DNA of 64,000 nt from Petaurus breviceps papuanus (taxonomy: Eukaryota; Chordata; Mammalia; Diprotodontia; Petauridae). The translations under genes and the position numbers were made by a program. Location: the NCBI GenBank assembly GCA_028583685.1, contig JAMXIF010001194.1, positions 4,000,065-4,064,064 of the forward strand, given 5' to 3'. Shown piece after piece: positions 44,806 to 54,059 of this stretch (the stretch's first letter is position 1; the number at the start of each line of letters is the position of its first letter). The notes under the pieces were generated by a model, which was not told where the DNA came from, made no database searches, and saw only the letters and a list, made by a program, of their open reading frames with translations.

Positions 44806-45175
44806 ATGTGCAGTAGTAGAAAGAATATTATACCAGGAGTAAAAAACAACAACTGGATTCTAGACTCAGCTTTGTCACTAATTCATTGTGTGACCTTGAC
44901 TAAATCCCTTCCCTTCACAAGGCCTGTTTTCTTCTTTGTAAAATGAGGGGATTAAACCAGATCATCTCAACATCCCTTCTTCTCTTTTTTTTTTTTTGGG
45001 GGGGGGAGGGCAGAGCAATTGGGGTTAAGTGACTTGCCTAAGGTCACACAGCTAGTAAACGTTAAGTATCTGAGGCCGGATTTGAACTCAGGTCCTCCTG
45101 ACTCCAGGGCCAGTGCTCTATTCACTGCACTACCTAGCCACACCTAATGTCCCTTCTAACTCTAGACATTTTAAG
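44806..45175 (+). repeat. MIR3 split by a SINE
   Basis: 'gtgtgaccttgactaaatcc', 'tctttgtaaaatgagggg', 'accagatcatctcaacatcc', resuming after the SINE with 'cttctaactctagacatt'. Confidence 0.85.
44983..45149 (-). mobile_element. tRNA-derived SINE
   Basis: Reverse body 'gagcaattggggttaagtga' to 'gcactacctagccacacc'. Target duplication TCCCTTCT at 44973-44980 and 45150-45157. Confidence 0.92.
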
Positions 45176-45179
45176 ATTT

Positions 45180-45410
45180 ATCCACTTCTGTATACCCTAA
45201 AAAGAGTGTATAATAGGGGCCCAGTGAATGTTTGCTGAATATCCAAAAGACTAGCTTAAGCTTCATGGTTCTTCCTGGATAAGGAGTATCCAAGCACCCT
45301 CCATGCTCTAGTGTGGTAGTAACTACATAGGGCGCCAAGCTTGGGCATCAAGGTCATGACCTGACTTGCCCAATAATAAAAGCCACACTCTATCAAGATG
45401 CTTCATAATG
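45180..45410. repeat. Unclassified dispersed repeat, copy 2
   Basis: Colinear with 25915-26135 in the same orientation; see that entry. Confidence 0.6.
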
Positions 45411-45474
45411 GAATCTGCCATATTACATCTGGTCTTTCCTTTGTCACACTGGTATGTAACAGACCATCTTGGTC

Positions 45475-45560
45475 ACAGGATTTAGGGCTAGAACGTGCCT
45501 TAGGAAACAATGAGTAACTCCCTGTTTATGGAAGACAGAACTGAAGAAAAGGCTCTAATA
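45475..45560 (-). repeat. MIR3 fragment
   Basis: 'caggatttagggctagaacg', 'gaactgaagaaaaggc'. Confidence 0.55.
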
Positions 45561-45799
45561 ACTTTCTTCTTTCCTCTTTATCTTTTTTCCCTTTCTTCTT
45601 TCCTGTTCCCTTGTCTTTTTTTCTTGAAAGTGCTCCTCCCACTTTTAGTGTCTTCCGCCTTCACTTCTGTCAATGATCAGAATCAATAGAGGAAGACTTG
45701 AGTGCTGTGGAAATCCTTGGGGTCTTGAGAGGAGGGCAAGCTTTGGAAGACCTTGCCGAGCTGGAGTGGCTTCTGGTACAGAACAGTCAGTGGGCAGTT

Positions 45800-45990
45800 T
45801 GACATAATGATTGCAGCTCACATTTCCAAAGAGCCGTGAAGTTTATGAAGAGCTCTCTTCATAACAACCCTGCAAGGTAGGTAGTATGGATATTATTATC
45901 ATCACTCTATGGATGTGGAAGCTGGGGCTGAAAGGAGCTGAATGACTTGTTTAAGATTACCCAGTGAGTATCAGAGCTCTGGAGACAGTC
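45800..45990 (-). repeat. MIR copy
   Basis: 'cataacaaccctgcaaggtagg', 'ggaagctggggctgaaag'. Confidence 0.8.
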
Positions 45991-46074
45991 TTCAGACTCC
46001 TTCCTCAACACTGTGTGTCCATTCCACGGTGCTGAACAGAAAATAGATTTATTCAGTAGTTATTCCTTGTGTGA

Positions 46075-46285
46075 CTACTAAAGCACACTAAGTGTACTTA
46101 GAGTCAGAAGACTTGACTTCAAGTCCTGCCTCCGCTGCTTGCCAGCTGTATGATATTGGGCAAATACCTTAATCTCCTTGGGCTTCATCCATAAAATAGG
46201 GACAACAGCATTTGTACTCCCTACCTCACAATGTGGCTGTGAGTACAGTACTTTGTAAATTGTACAAGTGCTAAAGAAATGTATT
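46075..46285 (+). repeat. MIR copy
   Basis: 'gcttgccagctgtatgatat', 'catccataaaatagggac', 'ctcacaatgtggctgtgag'. Confidence 0.75.
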
Positions 46286-46330
46286 ATTCCATTCAGTTTG
46301 TGTAATGTAGGGGACACAAAGATTAATGAG

Positions 46331-46577
46331 AGGCAGTCTAGGTGATTCAATGGCTAGAGCGCTGGACCTGGGATCAAGAAGACTCCTCTTCCTGAGTTCA
46401 AATCTAGTCTCAGATGCTTACTAGCTGTGAGACCCTTGGCAAGTCATTTAACCCTGTTTCCTCATCTGTAAAATGAGCTTGAGAAGGAAATGGCAAACCA
46501 CTCCAGTATCTCTGTCAAGAAAACCCCAAATGGGGTCACGAAGAGTTGGACACGACTGAAAACGAATGAACAAGCCT
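46331..46577 (+). mobile_element. tRNA-derived SINE, long-tailed type
   Basis: Tail 'aaaaccccaaatggggtcac', 'gaagagttggacacgactg'. Confidence 0.92.
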
Positions 46578-46829
46578 TGTCTACTTGATTCTAGTACGGT
46601 GGAGAAAATAAATATACAAATAACCACAGTATAAGTTCAAATGCTACATAAGAGGCCCAAAGTGCTAAAGGTGTCCAGAGGAGGAAGGAATCAGTGGTCA
46701 GGGCCAGCATTCTGGAGGACGACATCAAGTTGGGCCTTGAAGGATGAATAGGCAGAGGCATTAAACACGGATCCTAAGAAGAAATGCAGAAAACGCTTGG
46801 GCATGTGCTTCAGGGACGGGGAGTAGTGT

Positions 46830-47035
46830 GGTGGGAAGAGCATTAGACTCGGAGTCAGACGTCTTGAATTTGAATCCTTGCTCCAATCTTTACTGTATGA
46901 CCTTGGGCAGAAATTAATCTCTTTGAGTTTTGGTCTTGGCAATTGTAAAATGGTGACTACCTACTTCACAGGTAGTGAGAAAAGGAGATTTCTGTAACCC
47001 CTTAAAGCACTATAGAAATATGAACTACTAATATT
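46830..47035 (+). repeat. MIR copy
   Basis: 'tggtgggaagagcattagac', 'ctgtatgaccttgggcag', 'ttcacaggtagtgaga'. Confidence 0.8.
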
Positions 47036-47040
47036 AATAT

Positions 47041-47240
47041 CTTCCTGAGCTCAAATCTGGTTTAGACACTTACTAGCTATATGGCCCTGGGCAAGTCACG
47101 TATTCCTGTTTGCCTTAGTTTCTTATCTATAAAATGATCTGGGGAAGGACATGGTCAACCACTTCAGTATCTTTGCCAAGAAAATCCCAAAAGGGGTCAC
47201 GAAAGTCAGACACAATTGAAAGGACTGAACAACAACAATA
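47041..47240 (+). mobile_element. tRNA-derived SINE, long-tailed, 5'-truncated
   Basis: Starts inside the SINE ('gagctcaaatctggtttaga'), ends 'ggactgaacaacaacaa'. Confidence 0.88.
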
Positions 47241-47595
47241 TTTGGCTTAATAGACTGAAATTCAGTGGCAAAGTACAAAGGACAGCCCTGAAAATGGGGA
47301 TTCCTATTGGGAATGGGAAAGTCTTTCCAACCCCATTTGCCTTTTATCATTAGAACCTCATCTCTAGTAGGGAAAACAGCAATGTCCTCATCTACTCCTC
47401 ATCTGGCCTGGGAAGGCTCCTTTCTGCCACATCATTTTATAAGACCTGGGGCAGTGGGTCCACAGGCAGCCTGATGATCTGAATCCATTCCCAGGGCCTA
47501 CTCTGATCATTCTGTCCTTTTTATCTAAGGCAGGGGAAGTCTGCTGGATAGAGTCCTCGAACCGCTGAACTGGAGTGGAAAGGAAGAAAAGACAG
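47241..47595. other. Intergenic, nothing recognised
   Basis: No nameable feature. Confidence 0.4.
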
Positions 47596-47599
47596 TCAT

Positions 47600-47830
47600 A
47601 GAATGGCAGAGCTGGGTTAGGTTAGATAACAGAATGCAAAGCAGAAGGGACCTTAGGGCACTGAATGTCCCAGCTGGAAGGGATCATAGAAGACAAGACA
47701 GTAGAAAGATGTGGAGCTCATCTAGTCCAATCCCCTTATTATACAAAAGGGGAAACTGAGGTCAAGAGTGGAGATTCCCTAAGGTCACACAGATGGCAAA
47801 ATGGGGGAGGGGGTTTTGAACTTAGTAGCA
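47600..47830 (-). repeat. MIR3 with expanded tail array
   Basis: Successive units 'agaatggcagagctgg', 'gaatgcaaagcagaagggacc' and 'gaatgtcccagctggaagg' precede a normal reverse MIR3 ('ctagtccaatccccttat', 'ggggaaactgaggtc'). Confidence 0.75.
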
Positions 47831-47889
47831 TCAAGGAGAGGAACTGTTTTAGGGCTTTACGAAGCTGAGTAAAAAGAAGTTTTTGTAAG

Positions 47890-48500
47890 TAGGGAGAGGG
47901 TCATAGGAGCTAGAACAGTGCCGAGCAGCAGTGAGGAGGGAAAGGGGCAGGCTGAGCCTTCTGGCCTGAATTATCTGCTAAGACAAATAATCAAATTCCA
48001 GGGACCACACGGTTCTGGCGCCAGAAGACCAGGAGGGGGGCAGGGTTGGGCAGGCACTGCTTTAGCAGGTGGCGGCCCAGGCCTGACCCAGGCAGGATGC
48101 CCTCCCTCCTGTCCCCCAACATGCACCACCATCTTAGAGGAAGCCCACCTCCTTGCCTGGACCGTGGGAAGTTTTTCTGTGGCCACCCCAGGTGAGGGCT
48201 TCATCAACCTCCAAACTGTTTATAGGAATACTTACAAGCTATAGGGTCTGCTCATTCAGGCTCAGCTGGAGGCCCAGGTCCAACAGCTGGGAAACATCTG
48301 GCAGCTTAACCCACCCGCAGCCACCAGAACTCCAAAGTGCCTCAGGATTTCAGCTTCTGGGCGGTGGGGGTGGGGGTGAGGGGCAGGAAATGCAGTTTGG
48401 CAGCTCCCTAGGCTGAGGTTTCCCCTGCCCCAGCAGCTGCACAGGTTTTTGGGCGCCACAGATCTCTCAGTGTTGAAGGGGCCTTGACATCATAACCCAA
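47890..48500. promoter_or_regulatory. Repeat-free GC-rich block, possible regulatory DNA
   Basis: About 600 bp of unique, GC-rich sequence with a CAGCTG E-box near 48434 and a GGCGCC near 48017. The 78-108-codon open frames are compositional. A regulatory role is inference. Confidence 0.2.
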
Positions 48501-48804
48501 ACCGCCCTTTATAATCACTCCTTGCCTATACCAACACTGTCATGGCCAAGTCAGATTCTTCAGGATCGCTGGGCAGGCAGCAGGGTGCTAGGGGCAGGAC
48601 AGAAAGGAGCCTTAGCTGGGATCCAGGCAGGGAGGCGATTGCTCAGTTGGGGTGGGGGGTGGGGGGGTGGGAGGAGAGGATAGGAAGAATTTTTGTAGTT
48701 ATGTTCTCTTCTCTCCATTTGTGACCCCTCCCTCCTACCCCAGCTTCTCCCCTAAAAGAATAATAATAGGTTCAGGATCTTGGGACAGACTTCAGTGAGC
48801 TGCA

Positions 48805-49015
48805 AATTAATAATAACTTACATTTATATAGCATTTGACTGTTACAAAGGTTTCAGTATTCTGTCTGATCCTTGCAACAACCCAGTGAAAGAGTTAGTGC
48901 AAATCCCGTTATCCTTACTTTACAGATGGAGACGTTGATGTTTTGAGCAGGAATAGGACACACAGTTTGTGAGTGTTTGGCCAAGAGCTAAAGCCAGATT
49001 TTCTGTGTTCAATCT
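48805..49015 (-). repeat. MIR copy
   Basis: 'taacttacatttatatagca', 'gatccttgcaacaaccc', 'actttacagatggagacg'. Confidence 0.8.
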
Positions 49016-49154
49016 TCTTCCTATTTTGTCAAACAATCCCTCCAATATATTAAGAAATACCACGTGCAAGGGCTTGAAGTAGCTATAAAGAGGGATAGGC
49101 TATGGGTATGACAGCTTCCTGGTCAGACTTGTCCTGGGCAATCGGAGGGACGAT

Positions 49155-49310
49155 GGTTTATGGGGCCTAACTGTGGTAGAGTGGAAAGAGGCTGAGACCT
49201 TAGAAAAGCTGGACTCTAATCCTGCTTCTGCTACTCGCTACCTGAATGACTTTGGGCAAGTCACTGGACTCAGTAGCCCCTAAGGGCCCTGCTAGCTCTA
49301 ACTTTTTATG
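49155..49310 (+). repeat. MIR3 copy
   Basis: 'gtggtagagtggaaagagg', 'gactttgggcaagtcactgg', 'ggccctgctagctctaac'. Confidence 0.75.
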
Positions 49311-49519
49311 ATGATGAGTGTCAGTCAGTGATACAGTGTGGTTGAAGTTTGGAAAAATGAATCAACATTAGGGACTGAAATGGTTAAGAAAAGCTGCCTG
49401 GGTGAGGAAGAATTGAATTGGGCCTCCGAAGGCTTCATAGGAACAGTTTCTCTGACCTACACTGGGCACAGCACTCTCAGTTCTCTCTTTGCCCAAGATT
49501 TGAAAGCAAGCAAAGCCAA

Positions 49520-49715
49520 ACTTAGAGGATTGGAGTCTTTTAGAATTGGAAGGCTAGATATTATCGAATCTTTCAACACTCTCATTTTAAAGATTTAGAA
49601 GCTGAGGCCTGGATAGGAAGTTCTCTGCCCAAGGTTGATAGGTAGCGAGTGGCAGAATCGCAATTTGATGCCAGGTATCCTGACTCCAATCCAGTGCTTC
49701 CGCCATTGTATTTAT
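49520..49715 (-). repeat. MIR3 copy
   Basis: 'ttttagaattggaaggctag', 'attttaaagatttagaagctgagg'. Confidence 0.75.
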
Positions 49716-50260
49716 TTATACCTGCCAGCATAGGCATCCTCCATCTTAGGAGCCCTTGGCTACAACACAAGATTTGCATGGCTATGGTGGATAATTGAAA
49801 AACTTCTTGGCTCTTGCTGATAAGCAAGCAAGAGTTGCCAGGAAATCAGTGGAATGGGGTTTTGTTGGGGTGTTGGGGAAAGCTCCATAACCTCCTGGCC
49901 ACAAAAGGTGTATTTGCTTCCCATACCCAAGGGAAACCCCACATTTAGCAACCCCAACCCAAACCAAAAAGAAAGTTCTACATTTTCCCTCACTGGTGTC
50001 TGGAAATGAGGCTGGTTGCCAAGCAGTTTGCCCAAGAAATGGAAAAGTCAGGAGAGCGTGAACTCACGGTGGCAAGTTGTCCTGCTCCAAACATGGGGAC
50101 TACTGAACAAGACACTTTCCAACAATAAACAGAATTGGAAAATTGTTTCCAGATTTCCCAGTGCTCTGGGTAAAGGAGGAGAAAGAAGGGGAGGGGAAAG
50201 GCTGGGTCTTAGAGTTAAATCACTGAACTGGGGCACAAGAAACAAGGACATTCTGGCAGC
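49716..50260. other. Intergenic, nothing recognised
   Basis: No repeat or coding evidence. Chance frames occur on both strands. Confidence 0.4.
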
Positions 50261-50261
50261 C

Positions 50262-50365
50262 TGGTGCCTGGTATTATTAATAAAAATAGGACACCTTTCT
50301 ATAGCACTCTAAGGGTTACAAAATGCTTCCTTCACAATAGTCCTGTGAGATAGATAGGGTGATCA
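50262..50365 (-). repeat. MIR fragment
   Basis: 'cctttctatagcactctaag', 'aatagtcctgtgagatag'. Confidence 0.65.
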
Positions 50366-50377
50366 TTTAACACAACA

Positions 50378-50760
50378 GAATGCCTTCTGACTTCTCCAGC
50401 CATTTTTTATATTTACTCCAATATACACTTTCTATGGTGCTCCTTGCACCAGATACACACCATCTTTCCTCTCTGCCACTAAGCCCCCATATCTGGAATA
50501 CTCCGCCCTCCTCCTCCTCCCTGCCGCCTGCAATACCTAGTCCCCTTCAGGAGTTGGCTCCAATGCCACCTTCATTATAAGGCCTTGCCTGCCCCTCCAA
50601 AGTTACCTTGCATATGCTTTGTGTTTTGTATATACCCACATATGGCCATGTGGTTTGTGCCATTAGAAGTTAAGCACCTTGAAGGTAAGAATTGTTCCAC
50701 TTCTGTCTTTATATACTCAGTGCCTAGCATACAGCAGATGCTTAATAAATGCTTTGCAGT
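50378..50760 (+). repeat. L2 3' end
   Basis: 'ccatatctggaatactcc', 'aagcaccttgaaggtaag', 'cagtgcctagcatacagcag', 'cttaataaatgctttg'. Confidence 0.8.
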
Positions 50761-50764
50761 TAGC

Positions 50765-50930
50765 TGGCAAGTGTCCAGAATACTGGATCTGCAGTCAAGA
50801 TCCAAATTCAAATCCTACCACAAAATACTACCTATGTGTTCCTTGATAAATTATTTAACTTCTCTGTGCCTTATTTGCCTCATCAGTAAAATGAGGGGGA
50901 TGCCTTCCAGCTCTAAATCTACGATCTTAT
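50765..50930 (+). repeat. MIR3 copy
   Basis: 'gcctcatcagtaaaatgagg', 'tgccttccagctctaaatct'. Confidence 0.85.
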
Positions 50931-50934
50931 GTTA

Positions 50935-51055
50935 GATATTATCCTTATTTTATAATGAAGGAAACTAAGAATTGGAGAGGGGAAATGACTTTCTCATTCA
51001 CTGTCAGATCTAAGACTCAACCCTGGGTTTCTTCCACTAGACCACGGTGTGTCTT
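50935..51055 (-). repeat. MIR fragment
   Basis: 'ttattttataatgaaggaaact', 'gtttcttccactagaccac'. Confidence 0.65.
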
Positions 51056-51189
51056 GTGAGCTTCCCTGAACACAGTCTAACAGGGAGGGTTAGTTCTTTA
51101 GCCAGAAGCTTTAAGGGGACAATGTTCAGGAAGATATGACTCCTCCCTCTCCTCTTTCCTTTCATTGATAAAGGAACATATGTATATAA

Positions 51190-51345
51190 ACCTAAGAGTG
51201 GAAAAATCCCTGTGTGGGAGCCTTGTCTCTGCCATCATTCAGAGTACAACCTTAAAACAAATCACTCCCCTTCCTAGGCCTCACTTTTCCATATTTAAAA
51301 TGGGAGGACTGAACTAGATAGTCTCTAAGGTCGTCTGTCTCCAAT
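51190..51345 (+). repeat. MIR3 copy
   Basis: 'aggcctcacttttccatat', 'ggactgaactagatagtctc'. Confidence 0.75.
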
Positions 51346-51940
51346 GCTCAAGAATCTGATTCTTCTGGGGCTGTGAGAGAGATGCCCAGATGTGGTAGCA
51401 ATAGCCTGTCAGCTGGAGTCTTGGCAACATCTGCTTCCCTCTGGGTGGGATATCACTTGACAGAAGAAAGGGGATGATAGAAGAGGAGAGAGATCGGGCC
51501 CTAGAGAGAGAGGACAATTGGCCCCTGTAAGGCCAAGGTGCTTATGTGGTAGGGCCAGGGCCAACAGATGAGCTGCAAAGTGAGTTTGTCATTTTGCATT
51601 TTAGAGAACTCAGGTCCCTGCCACAGCTCACTGGCTCCCTCTACTGAGCTCCTGGATGGCTGGCTGGATGGCTGGAAGGACAGATCCAGAAAGAACCTTG
51701 GGCAAAGCAATCCTTGCAAAACTGAAGTTGACCACAGGAGTGGGGTTTCCAGGTTCCCTTCTCCAAAGAACTGACTTGGTTCATTCAGGTGAGTCTGCTT
51801 CCTACATCTGCTAGGGTAAAAAATGAAAAATTATTAATTTGCATGAGATAAGCATCCCAGGTACAGAAAGACCTTCTGAGCAAAGTATCCCCTTTTCTAA
51901 AATAGGGGAAGGTGTTGGATCAATAAACTAAAAGAGATTT
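51346..51940. other. Intergenic, nothing recognised
   Basis: A short 'ggctggatggctgg' run lies near 51661. No gene. Confidence 0.4.
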
Positions 51941-51944
51941 ACTG

Positions 51945-52330
51945 AGTTTCTAGTTTAAGTTCTGCCATTAACTTGCTATGTGATTTTGGCAGAATTGTTT
52001 CTTCTGTCCCAGCCTGGGTTTCTTCATAAATAAAATTAGGGGGTTGGACTAGACGAGGGGTTCTAAACTTGGGATCTGTACACTTGTTTTAAAAATTATT
52101 TTGATAATTGCACTTCCATAAAACTGGATTCCTTTCTAATCTGATGTGCTTTATTTTATGTATTTAAAAACATTATTTGGGGAAGGGATCCATAGCTTTT
52201 ACCTGACCTCCAAAGGGGACCATGACATAAAAAAGATTAAGAATCCTTGGATTAAATGGTGTAGAGTTCATTCTTGCTTTAACATTTCATGTTCTAAGGC
52301 CTCTTCTAGTTCTTCATAGTTCTATCTCTT
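51945..52330 (+). repeat. MIR3 split by a hAT-type MITE
   Basis: 'cttgctatgtgattttggcag', 'aggggttggactagac', then after the insert 'attaaatggtgtagag' and a tail array-like 'gctttaacatttcatgttct'. Confidence 0.75.
52056..52250. mobile_element. hAT-type MITE, copy 1
   Basis: Inverted ends 'aggggttctaaac' and 'gattaagaatccttgg'. About 195 bp, non-coding. Approximate 8-bp target repeat (gactagac / gattaaat) in the MIR3 tail. Confidence 0.6.
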
Positions 52331-52955
52331 GGAAAGTCTTGCTTCCAGGGATGGGGCGTTTTGGTTGAAAAAAGACATAATTTCTCAATTACATACTGAA
52401 ATGAAATCCCAGAGATATTGGGGGGTAGGTCTACCTATAGCTGCTCAAAGGTTCAGACTTTTATCCTTTAGGGCACCCTGGAAAGGAAAAACATTGATTG
52501 CTTCTTATGGGAGATCATTCTGATGTGGGCACACTATATGGCATCTTCTAGGCTATGTGAAAGTCACTGAGCTATGCAGGAAAAATAACTCCCCCCCGCC
52601 CCCCGCATCATCTTGAAATTTTACAATGCCCTGACCTGAACAGTGAATCTCTTCTCTGTAGCATTACCCCCTCAATCTTTACCAACAATGGAGAAGATTG
52701 GATATAAGGTTTTCCTGGCCTGCCCCTCAAATACCTGGCTGTTTTTCCAAGGGGAACAGTAAGAAAATGAAACCAGAGACCAATCAGGGAATACTGGCAG
52801 ACGCATATTGCTGAATATTACTAGTTGGAGAAGTAGAAGGAAAGTTGGAGTAAAAAACCTAAAGCTTAAACCCTTTCCCATTCCCACACCCCAAAGAAGC
52901 CTTACTTTATTATCTTTTTATAATACTTTATGGTTTGCAAACTTTCATAAGATCT
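52331..52955. other. Intergenic, nothing recognised
   Basis: A C-rich 'ccccccgccccccg' patch lies near 52591. No gene. Confidence 0.4.
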
Positions 52956-52959
52956 GAAT

Positions 52960-53275
52960 TCCAATATTTACAAGCTGTGTGGGACATCTCTAAGTCTATT
53001 TCCTCTCTAAAATGAGAGTTCAAATAGATCTGGGGTTCTTAACCATTTCTTGTCATGGTCTGTATCTGGCAAAATCTATGGAGCCCTTCTCAAAATAATG
53101 TTTTTAAATTAATATGATAAAAATACACAGAACTACAAAGGAAAGAAATTATGTTGGAAGAGTTAAAAAAAATTAATTTTCCAAGTCCATGGACCCCAGG
53201 TTAACAAGCCCTGAACTAAATGACTTCTAAGAACCTTTTTAGCTCTGATGGTCTACATGGTTCTAAGGATCCCTG
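52960..53275 (+). repeat. MIR3 split by a second hAT-type MITE
   Basis: 'tttcctctctaaaatgagag' before and 'aactaaatgacttctaagaacc' after the insert. Confidence 0.75.
53031..53213. mobile_element. hAT-type MITE, copy 2
   Basis: Ends 'tggggttcttaacc' and 'ggttaacaagccctg'. Internal 'tttttaaattaatatgataa' matches the layout of copy 1. Confidence 0.6.
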
Positions 53276-53299
53276 ATCATACAAAGGTCATATATGATA

Positions 53300-53465
53300 A
53301 AGCAGCACGATGTAGTGGCAGGAGTGCTAGATTGAGTCAAGGTCTGAATTATGGTTCTGTCACTTTTACTGTGGGTGAATCAATTTTTTTTACCTGTAAA
53401 ATTAGGAGACTGAACTAGATGAATCCCTAAGGTCTCTTCCAACTCTAAATCCCAGGATTTCTTGT
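53300..53465 (+). repeat. MIR3 copy, uninterrupted
   Basis: 'gatgtagtggcaggagtgct', 'gagactgaactagatgaatc', 'ctcttccaactctaaatcc'. Useful control for the two split copies upstream. Confidence 0.85.
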
Positions 53466-53599
53466 AATTTATTTTCAAGTTCTGTTGATGCTTTCTGTTT
53501 TAGTAGTTCACAGCTATATTAACAACGGCCAATGTAAATGAAAGCCATTTCTCTGACCTTAAAAGGTGTCTCCTCCATGAATCTGGCACAAGCATGGAA

Positions 53600-53935
53600 T
53601 TACAGGACTTAGAGGCGACACACTTGATATCATCTTGTCCAATCCTCTCACTTTAGAGAAGAGGAAATTTGGATGTAGGGCAGTTAAATGGCTAAAAAGT
53701 CACACAGGTACTAAGGTGCAGAGCTGACATTTGAACCCAGGTTTTTCAAGTACAAATTTAGTCCTTTCCGACCTGGTTGTCAGAAAGGCCTTAACAGAGA
53801 CAGGGTAACTCATCCTAGAACCTTAAAAGCTGGATGGGGACCCTGAAGGAAACTAAAGTCCAGAGAGGTTAGATTGGAGGTTAGATGTGACTTGCTCAAT
53901 GTCATACACTAAAATTGGGACCCATACTTCTTTAA
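53600..53935 (-). repeat. MIR3 followed by a MIR fragment
   Basis: 53600-53770: 'cttgtccaatcctctcactt', 'aaaagtcacacaggtact'. 53815-53935: 'aagtccagagaggttagatt', 'gtgacttgctcaatgtcat'. Confidence 0.65.
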
Positions 53936-54059
53936 TGACAGTGTAGCATTTTTTTTTTCAGCAGACCATATTTTCTCTCAAGGTGGTTCATAAGTAACAT
54001 GCACCCTCTGTTTTGTGATCTTTATAATTAGACTGTAAATGTTCTTGTTCAATATCTAT

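Noticed and set aside
47918-48244. 108-codon frame in GC-rich DNA
   Set aside because: It is Gly/Pro/Ala-biased composition and an opposite-strand frame also exists; no splice-framed exon.
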